From an uncultured Oscillospiraceae bacterium (GTDB lineage: Bacteria; Bacillota; Clostridia; Oscillospirales; Ruminococcaceae): 17,584 nucleotides of DNA. The stretch's first letter is position 1. Every line of letters begins with the position of its first letter. Below the pieces are notes generated by a model. That model worked only from the letters and a program-made list of their open reading frames with translations. It was not told the origin of the DNA and ran no database searches. Both the position numbers and the translations under genes were made by a program. Positions 1 through 6,988 of the stretch are shown here, piece by piece. The stretch is from the NCBI GenBank assembly GCA_900543295.1, contig UQQY01000025.1:1-17584 (forward strand), in the 5' to 3' direction.

Positions 1-2
1 CA

Positions 3-134
3 CGCGACGCTTTAAACGGGCAGGATCCAAGCGGCGGCGCCATCTATTATTATAATCCGGACAAAACCTCGAATCAGTGGATCAGATCACGCCCGGTAAT
101 CAAGCGAATCGGAAAACACCTTTTTTGCAGCTGA
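3..134 (+). CDS. Cell-wall hydrolase SleB family, C-terminal end (partial)
   Basis: Reading frame 3 is open from the window edge and ends at TGA 132-134, giving 43 residues. The text includes DALNGQDPSGGAIYYYNP and later RSRPVIKRIGKHLFC. This is the characteristic end of the SleB/CwlJ hydrolase_2 domain: the D-x-T/S-x-GA-x-YYxNP block, a W, then the R-P-V-x-x-IG-x-H-x-F ending. SleB-like enzymes are lytic transglycosylases or amidases that open spore cortex peptidoglycan at germination; related vegetative paralogues also exist. The catalytic part lies outside the window, so cortex versus vegetative role cannot be decided. The match to the family's terminal motif is strong even though the fragment is short. 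Confidence 0.85.
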   Translation, partial: RDALNGQDPSGGAIYYYNPDKTSNQWIRSRPVIKRIGKHLFCS

Positions 135-208
135 CAAACTGCGACGCAATTCTTAAAAGCAACATGCTATTCTATTTTTAAAAAGATACCCTGAAGGAGG
201 CTGCTGCA

Positions 209-427
209 ATGCGGACACGCCTATTCCCGCTTTTCATTCTGCTTCTCTCGCTGATGCTCTGCCTTACAGCCTTTTTTCTACCAGTTTTTTGCGGATGCAG
301 CTTTGAAATGATTTCCGCGATTTTTTCTCCTGTGCATCTGCATTTCATGCTGCTTGTTGTTGCGGCAGCCGCAGGTGCTTCTCTTTTATTCCGCATTCTG
401 CTTCATTTCAAAAATAAGTACGGCTGA
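209..427 (+). CDS. Small two-helix membrane protein, function unknown
   Basis: This 72-residue ORF starts with ATG 8 bases after an AAGGAGG ribosome-binding site at about 194-200, a textbook spacing. It has a basic N-terminus (MRTRLF), a hydrophobic segment at residues 5-30, and a second at about 43-64 that includes an alanine run (VVAAAAGA). It ends in HFKNKYG. Two transmembrane helices with a short loop are likely. A terminator follows 28 bases after the stop. It may share a transcript with the SleB-like gene 74 bases upstream. I recognise no family. The good ribosome-binding site, hydrophobic pattern and terminator make it a likely real gene. Confidence 0.6.
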   Translation: MRTRLFPLFILLLSLMLCLTAFFLPVFCGCSFEMISAIFSPVHLHFMLLVVAAAAGASLLFRILLHFKNKYG

Positions 428-454
428 AAGCTGTACTGAGAAATCCGATATACG

Positions 455-499
455 AAAAGGCGCCTGAAACGGAGATTACTCCCTTTCAGGCGCCTTTTT
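455..499. terminator. Intrinsic terminator, probably bidirectional
   Basis: A 15-bp perfect stem (455-469 with 484-498, core GGCGCCTGAAA) encloses a 14-base loop. It ends in a T run on the plus strand and in TTTT on the minus strand. It lies between the convergent small membrane protein gene and the acetyltransferase gene and can serve both. Confidence 0.9.
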
Positions 500-530
500 G
501 CTGAATTCTCCGGCATCGACGAGCGGAAAT

Positions 531-1082
531 TTACCGCTCTGCCTTTAACAATGCATAATAGCAGGCATCGCATATTCCCTGATTGTTTCGATCCGCGCTT
601 CGCATGGTTCCCTCATACTTCATTCCGCATTTCTCCATCACTCTGCCGGAATTGGGATTTCTCGAGTCATGCCTTGCCTCAATACGATTGACTCCTACCT
701 CCTCAAAGAAGAAATCTATAACCGCTTTCATGGCCTCAGAAGTAATTCCCTGATGCCACCACGCCCTCCCAATACAATATCCGATGTGAACCATAGAAAT
801 ATCCTCATTTATATAAACTGCACTGATACTGCCGATAGGTTCATCCCCGTTTTCCTTTTTAACAATCGCCCACTGATAATATTTTTCATCCGAATAGGAC
901 TTTACCCAATCTTTTATTACAAATTTACTGACGTCAATATTAGGATGCGTAGGCCATGTCAAATATTTGGTCACCTCGTCATCCGACGCCCAGTTCTTAT
1001 ACATTGCACCGGCATCTTCGCTGACGAATTTTCTTAGAATCAATCTTTTGGTTTCTATCTTTTGCGTTCCGCAGTGTGTCAC
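531..1082 (-). CDS. GNAT family N-acetyltransferase (RimJ/RimL-like)
   Basis: The product transfers an acetyl group from acetyl-CoA to an amine; the substrate cannot be read from sequence. From the GTG start the protein is 183 residues. It begins with the usual IETKRLILRKF strand, then motif A (GYCIGRAWWHQGITSEAM) holding the acyl-CoA loop, and the late block RIEARHDSRNPNSGRVMEKCGM typical of RimJ/RimL-type enzymes. I chose GTG at 1082 because it has a GAGGAAGAG ribosome-binding site at good distance and fits family length. An in-frame ATG at 1154 would add 24 residues with no family match and would overlap the upstream gene by 8 bases. That longer form, translationally coupled, is not excluded. 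The gene is the last of the minus-strand run from spmA. Confidence 0.88.
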   Translation of the reverse strand: MTHCGTQKIETKRLILRKFVSEDAGAMYKNWASDDEVTKYLTWPTHPNIDVSKFVIKDWVKSYSDEKYYQWAIVKKENGDEPIGSISAVYINEDISMVHIGYCIGRAWWHQGITSEAMKAVIDFFFEEVGVNRIEARHDSRNPNSGRVMEKCGMKYEGTMRSADRNNQGICDACYYALLKAER

Positions 1083-1146
1083 AAGTCCCACTCTTCCTCT
1101 TCGAATATTTGTATTCTCTATTGGCTCGACAGTGAACCGTCCCCGC

Positions 1147-1989
1147 TCAGTCATGGCTTGTCAGCTCTCTGCGCATATCTTCGAGTATTTCCTCCACCGT
1201 AGGGGAAGCGGTTTTGCGCGCCTGTTCCGATTTCTCTGTGTCAGACAATGGTTTTCCCATGTCCGTCCCGTTGGTTTGCCGCTCGTTCTCCGCAGAAGGC
1301 GTCTCCTGCACATGCGACTTTGAAAGCTCTATCTCCATGGCGTTATCAGGCTTTGCGAAAGTGGGCTCAGTCTCTTCTGCTTTTTCCCTTATCAGTTCCG
1401 CTTCCTCCGCGCTAAACAGCTCCGTCCGTATCAGAGAGGAGGTCTCTGTGACAGAAAAGGTATGTAAAAGCTGCGCGTCCTGCTTATCCTGCTTATCCGA
1501 TGCAGTCCTGCGGCGGCGGACGCCTGTAATTATCAGACATGCGATACAGACGGTCAGCAGAATACTCATTCCGCCTAACAAAATCCACTTGGCCGGAGGC
1601 CTTGCGACTGCTTGCAGAATACGTCCCGCCGTCCGGCTCTGCCAAAGCAGCTTTCCCGCAAACTCCGATCCCGTCAACGGAACAGCGCCAAGCGATCCGT
1701 CCGCATCATAAAAACAGACCGCCGAATCCGAGGCATAGGCTGCGCTCTGCACAGAGACCGTCCCGTCCGCACCGCGGCAGAGAATTAAGTCGCCCGCTTC
1801 AATCTGCGGCGCATCCCCCGCAGTGAGCGTGAGCGATACGCCGTCTATATCAATTAAGGATACCGTATAGCCGAACAGTGCCGCCCGTCCCGTTACGGAA
1901 AGATAGACAAAAAGAAGGCTGCAAAGCAGCAGACAGGCAATCAGCAGGACGTTCAGCCCGGTCAGCAGGCCGCGAAAAAAACGTTTCAT
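1147..1989 (-). CDS. Two-helix membrane protein resembling signal peptidase I (S26B/SipW type) but without visible catalytic residues
   Basis: The protein has 280 residues. A membrane segment lies at about 12-32, followed by an extracytoplasmic stretch of about 100 residues (GRAALFGY ... QIEAGDLILCR). A second membrane segment (about 136-156) comes next, then an arginine-rich stop (VRRRR). The tail is a ~120-residue cytoplasmic region rich in Glu, Ser and Thr. The order helix, LFGY, a strand, x-x-x-GDLI, a small beta region and a C-terminal helix matches SipW-type signal peptidases. The serine motif (SGSMEP) that should precede the GDL block is replaced by DIDGVSLTLTAGDAP, and no catalytic Lys/His is evident. 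I infer a non-catalytic relative, not a working peptidase. It follows spmB by 69 bases and has its own promoter. The start has a GGTGG site 10 bases upstream. Confidence 0.6.
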   Translation of the reverse strand: MKRFFRGLLTGLNVLLIACLLLCSLLFVYLSVTGRAALFGYTVSLIDIDGVSLTLTAGDAPQIEAGDLILCRGADGTVSVQSAAYASDSAVCFYDADGSLGAVPLTGSEFAGKLLWQSRTAGRILQAVARPPAKWILLGGMSILLTVCIACLIITGVRRRRTASDKQDKQDAQLLHTFSVTETSSLIRTELFSAEEAELIREKAEETEPTFAKPDNAMEIELSKSHVQETPSAENERQTNGTDMGKPLSDTEKSEQARKTASPTVEEILEDMRRELTSHD

Positions 1990-2004
1990 CGGAGCAAATC
2001 CACC

Positions 2005-2053
2005 ATTCTGTTCTTAATAACAGAATTATAGTATATTTCGTCCACAGCGGCAA
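2005..2053 (-). promoter_or_regulatory. Sigma-A promoter with overlapping inverted repeat, upstream of the peptidase-like gene
   Basis: On the minus strand TTGCCG (2048-2053) and TATAAT (2025-2030) are 17 bases apart. A perfect 8-bp inverted repeat, ATTCTGTT (2005-2012) and AACAGAAT (2019-2026) with a 6-base gap, overlaps the end of the -10 box and the expected start point. It could be an operator or a 5' RNA hairpin. This promoter would allow the two downstream genes to be expressed separately from spmAB. Confidence 0.6.
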
Positions 2054-2058
2054 GCGTA

Positions 2059-2571
2059 TTAAGAAAAAAAGAGACGGACAATCCATGCGCTCACCAAAAG
2101 TCCGGTGAGATCTCCTATCAAAGCACAGGGGATCGTATGGCGCGAACGCTTCACACCGACTGCGCCATAATAAACAGCGACCGCATAAAAGGTTGTTTCC
2201 GTCGAGGACATCATGACAGAGGCCGTTCTCCCCGCTATGCTGTCCGCCCCGTAGGCTTGCAGAGTATCCTCAAGCGCAGCAAGCGCACCGCTGCCGGAAA
2301 GCGGCCGGATCATCGCAAGCGGGGCAGTCTCCGGCGGTACGCCAATTGAATGGAAGAGCGGCGAAAGCCACGCCGCAATCCGGTCAAGCCCTCCGGAAGC
2401 GCGCAGCATTCCGATCACCGTTAAAAGCAGAATCAGGGACGGTAAAATCGAGACCGCAGTATGCATCCCCTCCTTCGCCCCGGCAAGAAAGGAAGAGACA
2501 ATATCAACACGCCGAACAGCGCCGTATAAAAGAATGCCGCATACCGCCAGCGGAACGATCCAGGCTGTCAT
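2059..2571 (-). CDS. spmB: Spore maturation protein B
   Basis: This is a 170-residue integral membrane protein with nucleoside-recognition ('Gate') domain character. Several hydrophobic helices flank the conserved stretch ETAPLAMIRPLSGSGALA and the later SSTETTFYAVAVYYGAVGVK, both hallmarks of SpmB. In Bacillus subtilis SpmA and SpmB are needed for normal spore core dehydration and heat resistance; their molecular activity is uncertain. The ATG at 2571 is preferred over one 24 bases upstream because it overlaps the spmA stop as ATGA, the usual coupling. It also lies close behind a GGGGAAAG purine run. The gene is second in a spmA-spmB operon on the minus strand. Confidence 0.93.
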   Translation of the reverse strand: MTAWIVPLAVCGILLYGAVRRVDIVSSFLAGAKEGMHTAVSILPSLILLLTVIGMLRASGGLDRIAAWLSPLFHSIGVPPETAPLAMIRPLSGSGALAALEDTLQAYGADSIAGRTASVMMSSTETTFYAVAVYYGAVGVKRSRHTIPCALIGDLTGLLVSAWIVRLFFS

Positions 2572-3188
2572 GACTTCTTTCCCCTGTATGCGCAAAAGCG
2601 GCCAGCCACCCGCGCCGCTATAACCGCCGCAGTTGCGGATGCAAAAGAAGTGATTAACACGGCCGGCAATATATCAAAAGGGTTCGCCGCACCGTGCCGA
2701 AGGCGCAGCATGGCGACGGTTGTGGGAATTAGCTGAATGGAAGCAGTATTCAATACCGTCAGCATAACCATATGATCGGATGCAATACCGGAAGGCGCAT
2801 CTTTTGCAAGCTCGCGCATGGCGGCGATGCCGAGCGGCGTCGAGGCGTTGCCAAGTCCCAGAAGGTTGGCCGTCATATTCATAGCAATCAGGCGAACCGC
2901 TTCACTTCCCTTTTTAATCCCGCGAAAAAGAAAGCAGATCGCCGGCTGCAAAATGCGCGCAATTTTCTGCGTCAAACCGCTGTCCTGCGCTACACGCATC
3001 AAGCCGCTCCACAGGCAGAGACCGCCGGTCAATGAAATAACCAATTCGACCGCATGCGTGCTTTCACTCAGAATCGCAGTTCCCATATCGCCGGCACTTT
3101 GATTCCATATGCCGAAAAAAAGCGAAAAAAGCAGCATCACGACAATTGCAATTTTCAAGTAAACAACCCCTATTCCATATAGATACAT
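2568..3188 (-). CDS. spmA: Spore maturation protein A
   Basis: Partner of SpmB in spore maturation: an integral membrane protein with a Gate/nucleoside-recognition domain. The family core is clear: the MNMTANLLGLGNASTPLGIA block, then DHMVMLTVLNTASIQLIPTT, which almost all SpmA proteins carry. Five or so hydrophobic segments span the 206 residues. The ATG at 3188 lacks a convincing ribosome-binding site. A TTG at 3158 has GGGG eight bases upstream and would give a more typical N-terminus (LKIAIVVMLLFSLFFGIWN), so it is a serious alternative. The stop overlaps the spmB ATG. The upstream 150 bases are shared with the divergent abrB-type gene; I see no clear sigma-A promoter for spmA, which fits a sporulation sigma factor but does not show it. 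Confidence 0.92.
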   Translation of the reverse strand: MYLYGIGVVYLKIAIVVMLLFSLFFGIWNQSAGDMGTAILSESTHAVELVISLTGGLCLWSGLMRVAQDSGLTQKIARILQPAICFLFRGIKKGSEAVRLIAMNMTANLLGLGNASTPLGIAAMRELAKDAPSGIASDHMVMLTVLNTASIQLIPTTVAMLRLRHGAANPFDILPAVLITSFASATAAVIAARVAGRFCAYRGKKS

Positions 3189-3272
3189 TTCATTCTATTC
3201 TAACACACCATGCTTTAGAAAATAATTTCACACAATATACATGACTATTATAGAAAAATTTCTCTTTAGATA

Positions 3273-3301
3273 TTGACATTAGACAAACTATCCTGTAAAC
3301 T
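3273..3301 (+). promoter_or_regulatory. Sigma-A promoter of the abrB-type gene
   Basis: TTGACA (3273-3278), a 17-base spacer, then TAAACT (3296-3301). The start point would be near 3308, giving a 5' leader of about 50 bases before the ATG at 3357. Confidence 0.75.
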
Positions 3302-3356
3302 ATACTTGAACAAAGACTATTAAAGTCGAATCTCGTTCATGAAAGGATTTTGGGGT

Positions 3357-3605
3357 ATGAAGTCCACAGGTATTGTCAGAAGAATTGACAACTTAGGCAG
3401 AGTCGTTTTGCCGATCGAGCTGAGACGCACGTTCGACATCAACAAAGAGGATCCGGTCGAGATCTATGTTGACAATGAGTACATCCTGCTCAAAAAGTAT
3501 GAGCCGGCCTGCATTTTCTGCAACGAGGCTGGAAACGTTGTCAATTACAAAGGCAAAAACATTTGCAGAGACTGTCTTGCCGAGCTGAAAAAGAACGCGG
3601 AATAA
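3357..3605 (+). CDS. AbrB/SpoVT-type transition-state regulator with C-terminal zinc ribbon
   Basis: This DNA-binding regulator has 82 residues. Residues 1-46 (MKSTGIVRRIDNLGRVVLPI onward) are the swapped-hairpin AbrB domain, nearly identical to the family core of AbrB, Abh and SpoVT. Residues about 52-76 carry two CxxC pairs (CIFC and CRDC), a small zinc-ribbon-like end common in clostridial AbrB paralogues and absent from B. subtilis AbrB. I chose the ATG at 3357 over 3339: the AbrB domain always begins this way, and AAAGGA lies 9 bases upstream, whereas 3339 has no ribosome-binding site. Relatives control entry into stationary phase and sporulation, which fits the divergent spmAB genes; targets here are unknown. 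A strong terminator follows directly. Confidence 0.93.
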   Translation: MKSTGIVRRIDNLGRVVLPIELRRTFDINKEDPVEIYVDNEYILLKKYEPACIFCNEAGNVVNYKGKNICRDCLAELKKNAE

Positions 3606-3620
3606 GACGCATCTGGGCAC

Positions 3621-3667
3621 AAAAAAGCGACGATATATTCAGGCTTTGAATATATCGTCGTTTTTTT
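3621..3667. terminator. Strong bidirectional terminator
   Basis: A perfect 14-bp stem (3628-3641 with 3647-3660, CGACGATATATTCA) has a 5-base loop and TTTTTTT on the plus strand. The minus strand also ends in a T run (TTTTTT), so it can stop both the abrB-type gene and the convergent glycosidase gene. Confidence 0.95.
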
Positions 3668-3785
3668 ATAATTTATTTCTCCCATTCTTCGTCAAAAGAA
3701 CTGCGGCAATACGCCTCTTACAAGAAAGATACCGCGCAGCTGCCAATACAGCGGACAAAAGGCTTGCTGCCCCGCAAATCTTTTG

Positions 3786-5609
3786 TCACTTGATACCTTG
3801 TTTTATCAGCGGAAGTTCAGTCATTCTGAGTTTTGCACAGCCATAGGGATAAAGAAGTATTTCTTCTGGAGCAGAGAGAGGAACTGCCATCTTCGGTGTT
3901 TTGGCGCAAACCGTCTCATATCCATCTTCTAAGTCCCAGTTGATTTTCTGCACTGCCGCCTTTATCACTACGGGCGGATTTTCACTCGAAAAGGGAATAT
4001 CGTCTATTTCTCTATTTTCGACAACAAGAGGGCTATTACAGTAGGCGTAATTCCAATCGGAAACCGGCAGATATTCATAATCGCAATACGGAAACCTTCT
4101 TTCGACTCCGTCTCTTTCATATTCGTGCTTTTTCTTTTCATATTTGATAGGAAGAGAAAACACCAATGATCCGCATCTCACAGTATTTAAATCATGCGGC
4201 CTTTTCTGAAGATATACGGTAGTATCAAAACAGATAAAAATTTTTTGGCTAATCCCCTTCTTGATTTCAAAGACAAGTTCATGGCCGCTGAATTTCTCGC
4301 CATTCACCTTAAGATTTTGAGCAAAAGAGGGAATGCGTATGATGAAAGTGAAATCCGTCTTAGATTCAATAGTATAAGTAAAGCTGTTTTCAAAAGGATA
4401 ATTGCTTTCCAGGACAATGTGCCTATCATTCGTTCTCAATTCAGAAGGCACTGGGATACTATTGATGACAGCGTTCCCCTGATGCATAAAAGCAGACAGG
4501 ACAAATTTGGGCCAGCCCTGATTAAAATTTGCTGTACAGCAGCCAAAATGCGGTTCCAGACCGAACAGATGAGCGTCCGGCCCATTGGTTCTAAACAGGG
4601 ATTTCCCCGGGAATTTTTCGCAGCTAATCTGATTGCTCATTTGAACGTACTGATGAGTCCACATGTCGTCGTCAATCGCAGCAGGCAATGCATTAAAAGC
4701 AAGAACCTCCAGCCTTTCAGCCCACTTTTTGTCCCCTGTGTAAGCATATAAGAGTTCACAGGAATACATTTGTTCCACTACTGCACAAAGCTCTGTTCCC
4801 TGAATAGGGCTTTGCCCTGACAGGCATTCGTCTCCGGTAAATGTTCCCGCGGCAGTGCCGTTGTACTGCTCCAACAGATGATACAGATACTCCGCGTTAT
4901 CCGCATAATCCTGTCCCAGCAGATCGCAACTGACTGCTTCATACTTCAGCATCATCATCAAATTGACGATATGCGTTTCGTGCCGCCAACGATTCAAAGG
5001 CTTTTCCCACAGTCCGACAAATTCATTGTAATCTGCACCCTGATTCTTTAAAATAGCAGCAAGATCGACAAGCCAAGCCTCTTTGTATCTCTGGTATGTA
5101 AAGGTAATGGAGATAAACCCCTCAAACCACCGAAACTTTCCCCATTCAAACAGCTTTATTTCTCCGGATTGCAGCAATGTATAATAATTTTTCAGCACTC
5201 TGTAAATCACATCTGGAATTCTGTCATCCTTAGAGCAATCGTAGTAAACCGTTAGAACTTTTGTAATCAGGAGAACAGCCCACGTATCATAGGTCTTTCT
5301 TTCACTGTCATCACAGGGACAAATCCAGCCATCTTCTTTTTGATGGGAAATAATCGCATCGATGTACCGTTTCGCTCTGTTTATCATATCCTTGTCTTCA
5401 AGCAAATAGGCCAGTGGAATAAAGCCATCCAGCCAGTAGGGCACCCGTTCCCAGCCCTCTCTGCTTCCGCCGATCCAGGCGCTGTCTCTTACGTCAGGCC
5501 ATATCTTATCCAAGCTTCCGCTCAGACCCTTTGCCTGAATTTCAAGCTGGCGCTTCATCCAGCCCTTCGGCTTGAGTTCATTGGAAGTATAGAAGTTCCA
5601 TTTTCTCAT
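3786..5609 (-). CDS. GH127/DUF1680-type glycoside hydrolase (beta-L-arabinofuranosidase-like)
   Basis: This 607-residue protein has no signal peptide, so it probably acts in the cytoplasm on imported plant-derived oligosaccharides. The N-terminal ~370 residues are an (alpha/alpha)6 barrel (GWMKRQLEIQ at the start, HQKEDGW and GWERVPYWLDG later), followed by beta-rich C-terminal domains. Known GH127 enzymes use a zinc-bound cysteine nucleophile held by E-x-C and a Cys-Cys pair. Here E273-L-C275 and C357-C358 (HFGCCTANFNQGWPKF) match that pattern with similar spacing, and D260-E261 could supply the acid/base. So the active site looks intact. The exact substrate and CAZy subfamily are inferred. 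AAGGA lies 8 bases before the ATG. It stands alone, without sugar transporter genes beside it. Confidence 0.82.
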   Translation of the reverse strand: MRKWNFYTSNELKPKGWMKRQLEIQAKGLSGSLDKIWPDVRDSAWIGGSREGWERVPYWLDGFIPLAYLLEDKDMINRAKRYIDAIISHQKEDGWICPCDDSERKTYDTWAVLLITKVLTVYYDCSKDDRIPDVIYRVLKNYYTLLQSGEIKLFEWGKFRWFEGFISITFTYQRYKEAWLVDLAAILKNQGADYNEFVGLWEKPLNRWRHETHIVNLMMMLKYEAVSCDLLGQDYADNAEYLYHLLEQYNGTAAGTFTGDECLSGQSPIQGTELCAVVEQMYSCELLYAYTGDKKWAERLEVLAFNALPAAIDDDMWTHQYVQMSNQISCEKFPGKSLFRTNGPDAHLFGLEPHFGCCTANFNQGWPKFVLSAFMHQGNAVINSIPVPSELRTNDRHIVLESNYPFENSFTYTIESKTDFTFIIRIPSFAQNLKVNGEKFSGHELVFEIKKGISQKIFICFDTTVYLQKRPHDLNTVRCGSLVFSLPIKYEKKKHEYERDGVERRFPYCDYEYLPVSDWNYAYCNSPLVVENREIDDIPFSSENPPVVIKAAVQKINWDLEDGYETVCAKTPKMAVPLSAPEEILLYPYGCAKLRMTELPLIKQGIK

Positions 5610-5640
5610 TATATCATTCCTTGCTCAATGTAATACACCT

Positions 5641-5649
5641 ATTATATCA
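5641..5649 (-). promoter_or_regulatory. Extended -10 promoter of the GH127-type gene
   Basis: On the minus strand TGATATAAT forms an extended -10 element (TG-n-TATAAT) 32 bases before the ATG. No good -35 hexamer is present at 16-18 bases, so an activator may be required. Confidence 0.5.
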
Positions 5650-5929
5650 CTTAAATTCCTGAAAGAAACACAAGAAATATCTTTTTGTGTATTCACTTTA
5701 TGGTTCCATAAGTAACATGCCTGACATGATCGATACCAAATCAAACTATCAGGAAAATGCTTAGCGAACCATTTCCAACGCATCCACCTATATGAATTAT
5801 TGAAGGCTCCAAACCGCAGGAGGTTTCATTTAAAACGTATTCGGATTATTTTTCGATGCCAAAGCCGCTTTTTGTCATGTGCCCCGATGAGGGGCACGGC
5901 CATTAAGATCATCTTTACTACGGAGTAAT
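5650..5929. other. Intergenic stretch with no gene supported
   Basis: The 384 bases between the GH127-type gene and rplL hold no convincing gene. Two small symmetric elements are visible: TTATGG-TT-CCATAA at 5698-5711, some 50 bases upstream of the -10 box of the GH127-type gene (possible operator), and a 7-bp hairpin GTGCCCC/GGGGCAC at 5879-5897 with no T run. A 36-codon plus-strand open stretch (5796-5906) is discussed in the findings. Confidence 0.5.
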
Positions 5930-5974
5930 AAAAAATGTGAGAGAAAACCTCATAAAGAAGTTTTCTCTCACATT
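5930..5974 (-). terminator. Terminator at the end of rplJL
   Basis: A 15-bp perfect stem (5934-5948 with 5960-5974, GTTTTCTCTCACATT on the minus strand) is followed on the minus strand by six T. It ends the ribosomal transcript 20 bases after the rplL stop. Confidence 0.95.
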
Positions 5975-5993
5975 CATTGGTTTTAAGTCAATC

Positions 5994-6368
5994 TTATTTA
6001 AGCTCGACCTTTGCGCCAGCTTCTTCAAGCTTTTTCTTGATCTCTTCTGCGTCAGCTTTGGAGATGCCCTCTTTAACCGGCTTCGGAGCGCCGTCAACCA
6101 GTGCCTTTGCGTCTTTCAGGCCCAGACCGGTGATGTCTTTCACCAGTTTGATAACGCCCATCTTGCTTGCGCCAGCCTCAGCGAGGATAACGTCGAATTC
6201 GGTTTTCTCTTCTTCAGCCGGAGCAGCCGCAGCAGCGCCTGCAACCATAACCGGAGCAGCAGCGGAAACGCCGAACTCCTCTTCAATTGCTTTTACCAGC
6301 TCGTTCAGTTCAAGAACGGTCAGTGCTTTGATGTCATCAATAAACTTTGTGATTTTTTCAGAAGCCAT
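5994..6368 (-). CDS. rplL: 50S ribosomal protein L7/L12
   Basis: This 124-residue stalk protein of the large ribosomal subunit binds L10 as dimers and recruits translation GTPases. The sequence shows the N-terminal dimerisation helices (residues 1-34), an Ala-rich hinge (about 36-52, AAAPVMVAGAAAAAPAEEE) and the conserved C-terminal domain (KTEFDVIL ... GLKDAKALVDGAPKPVKEG). Length and every block are standard. The ATG follows a GGAGGG site. It lies 33 bases after rplJ in the same transcript. A strong terminator follows directly, and rpoB, the usual next gene, is absent. Confidence 0.98.
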   Translation of the reverse strand: MASEKITKFIDDIKALTVLELNELVKAIEEEFGVSAAAPVMVAGAAAAAPAEEEKTEFDVILAEAGASKMGVIKLVKDITGLGLKDAKALVDGAPKPVKEGISKADAEEIKKKLEEAGAKVELK

Positions 6369-6401
6369 GATAATAACCCTCCATTTAATTTGATTTTAAC
6401 A

Positions 6402-6905
6402 TTATGCGGATTCTTTCTGCTCTGCGATTTTGTTAAGCGCAACAGCCATACCGCGGATGTTGCCGGTAAGCACGCTCAAGAGCTGTGCAACCAACTGATC
6501 CTTCGACGGAAGTTTGCCGACCTCGGCAACCTTTGCGGCATCAAGAACGTCGCCGTCCATAAAGCCCGCTTTGATCGTAAAGCAGTTTTTAAGCGAGTCT
6601 GCATATTTTGCAGCAACTTTCGCCGGAGCAACCGGATCGGACTCGCAAAGTGCAAGAGCGGTTGTGCCTTCGAGCGAAGGAATAATTCCTTCAAGGCCCG
6701 CCTCTTTTGCAGCAAAACGCAGCATCGTGTTTTTGATAACCGTATACTCTACGCCTGCTTCTCTGAATTCCTTACGGAGCTTTGTATCGTCTGCAACGGT
6801 AATACCCTTGTAGTCGACCAAAACGCCGGCGGCGGAATTCTTGAGTTTCTCGCTCAGTTCCTTTACAAACTGTTCTTTTTGTTTGAGTAACTCTGCACTC
6901 GGCAA
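6402..6905 (-). CDS. rplJ: 50S ribosomal protein L10, TTG start
   Basis: Base of the L7/L12 stalk; it binds 23S rRNA and represses its own operon by binding the leader RNA. The 167-residue product has the family pattern: an N-terminal rRNA-binding part (VKELSEKLKNSAAGVLVDYKG, with K-N-T-M-L-R-F-A later) and a C-terminal helix that binds L7/L12 dimers. I take the TTG at 6905 as start: the protein then begins MPSAELLKQKEQ, like most Firmicute L10 proteins, and GAGGTG lies 6 bases upstream. The GTG at 6914 overlaps that ribosome-binding site, so it is unlikely. The gene is preceded by an L10 leader with its own promoter. Confidence 0.95.
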   Translation of the reverse strand: MPSAELLKQKEQFVKELSEKLKNSAAGVLVDYKGITVADDTKLRKEFREAGVEYTVIKNTMLRFAAKEAGLEGIIPSLEGTTALALCESDPVAPAKVAAKYADSLKNCFTIKAGFMDGDVLDAAKVAEVGKLPSKDQLVAQLLSVLTGNIRGMAVALNKIAEQKESA

Positions 6906-6944
6906 TGGATTCACCTCATTTCAAAATAATATGAAGCGCTGATA

Positions 6945-6988
6945 TTCCAAAACAAAAGCCCTTTCCTGCGAAAAAACGAGGAAAGGGC
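6945..6988 (-). terminator. Attenuator terminator in the L10 leader
   Basis: On the minus strand a 10-bp stem (GCCCTTTCCT with AGGAAAGGGC, 6979-6988 with 6958-6967) is followed by TTTTGTTTT. It lies inside the rplJ leader, 40 bases before the start codon, and would stop transcription when L10 or L10-L12 binds the leader. The anti-terminator pairing was not worked out. Confidence 0.8.

Noticed and set aside
3324..3330. AGTCGAA in the leader of the abrB-type gene as a Spo0A box
   Set aside because: One base off the consensus (A for the first T) and single, with no second box nearby. It is suggestive given B. subtilis abrB control, but too weak to call.
3754..3787. GACAAAAG/CTTTTGTC inverted repeat at the end of the GH127-type gene as terminator
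   Set aside because: The 8-bp arms have an 18-base loop and no T run; the much stronger hairpin at 3621-3667 is downstream.
5937..6890. A 317-codon plus-strand open frame opposite rplJ-rplL
   Set aside because: It is the complement of two certain ribosomal protein genes, begins in their terminator, and has no ribosome-binding site or family features. High-bias codons on the real strand keep the opposite frame open.
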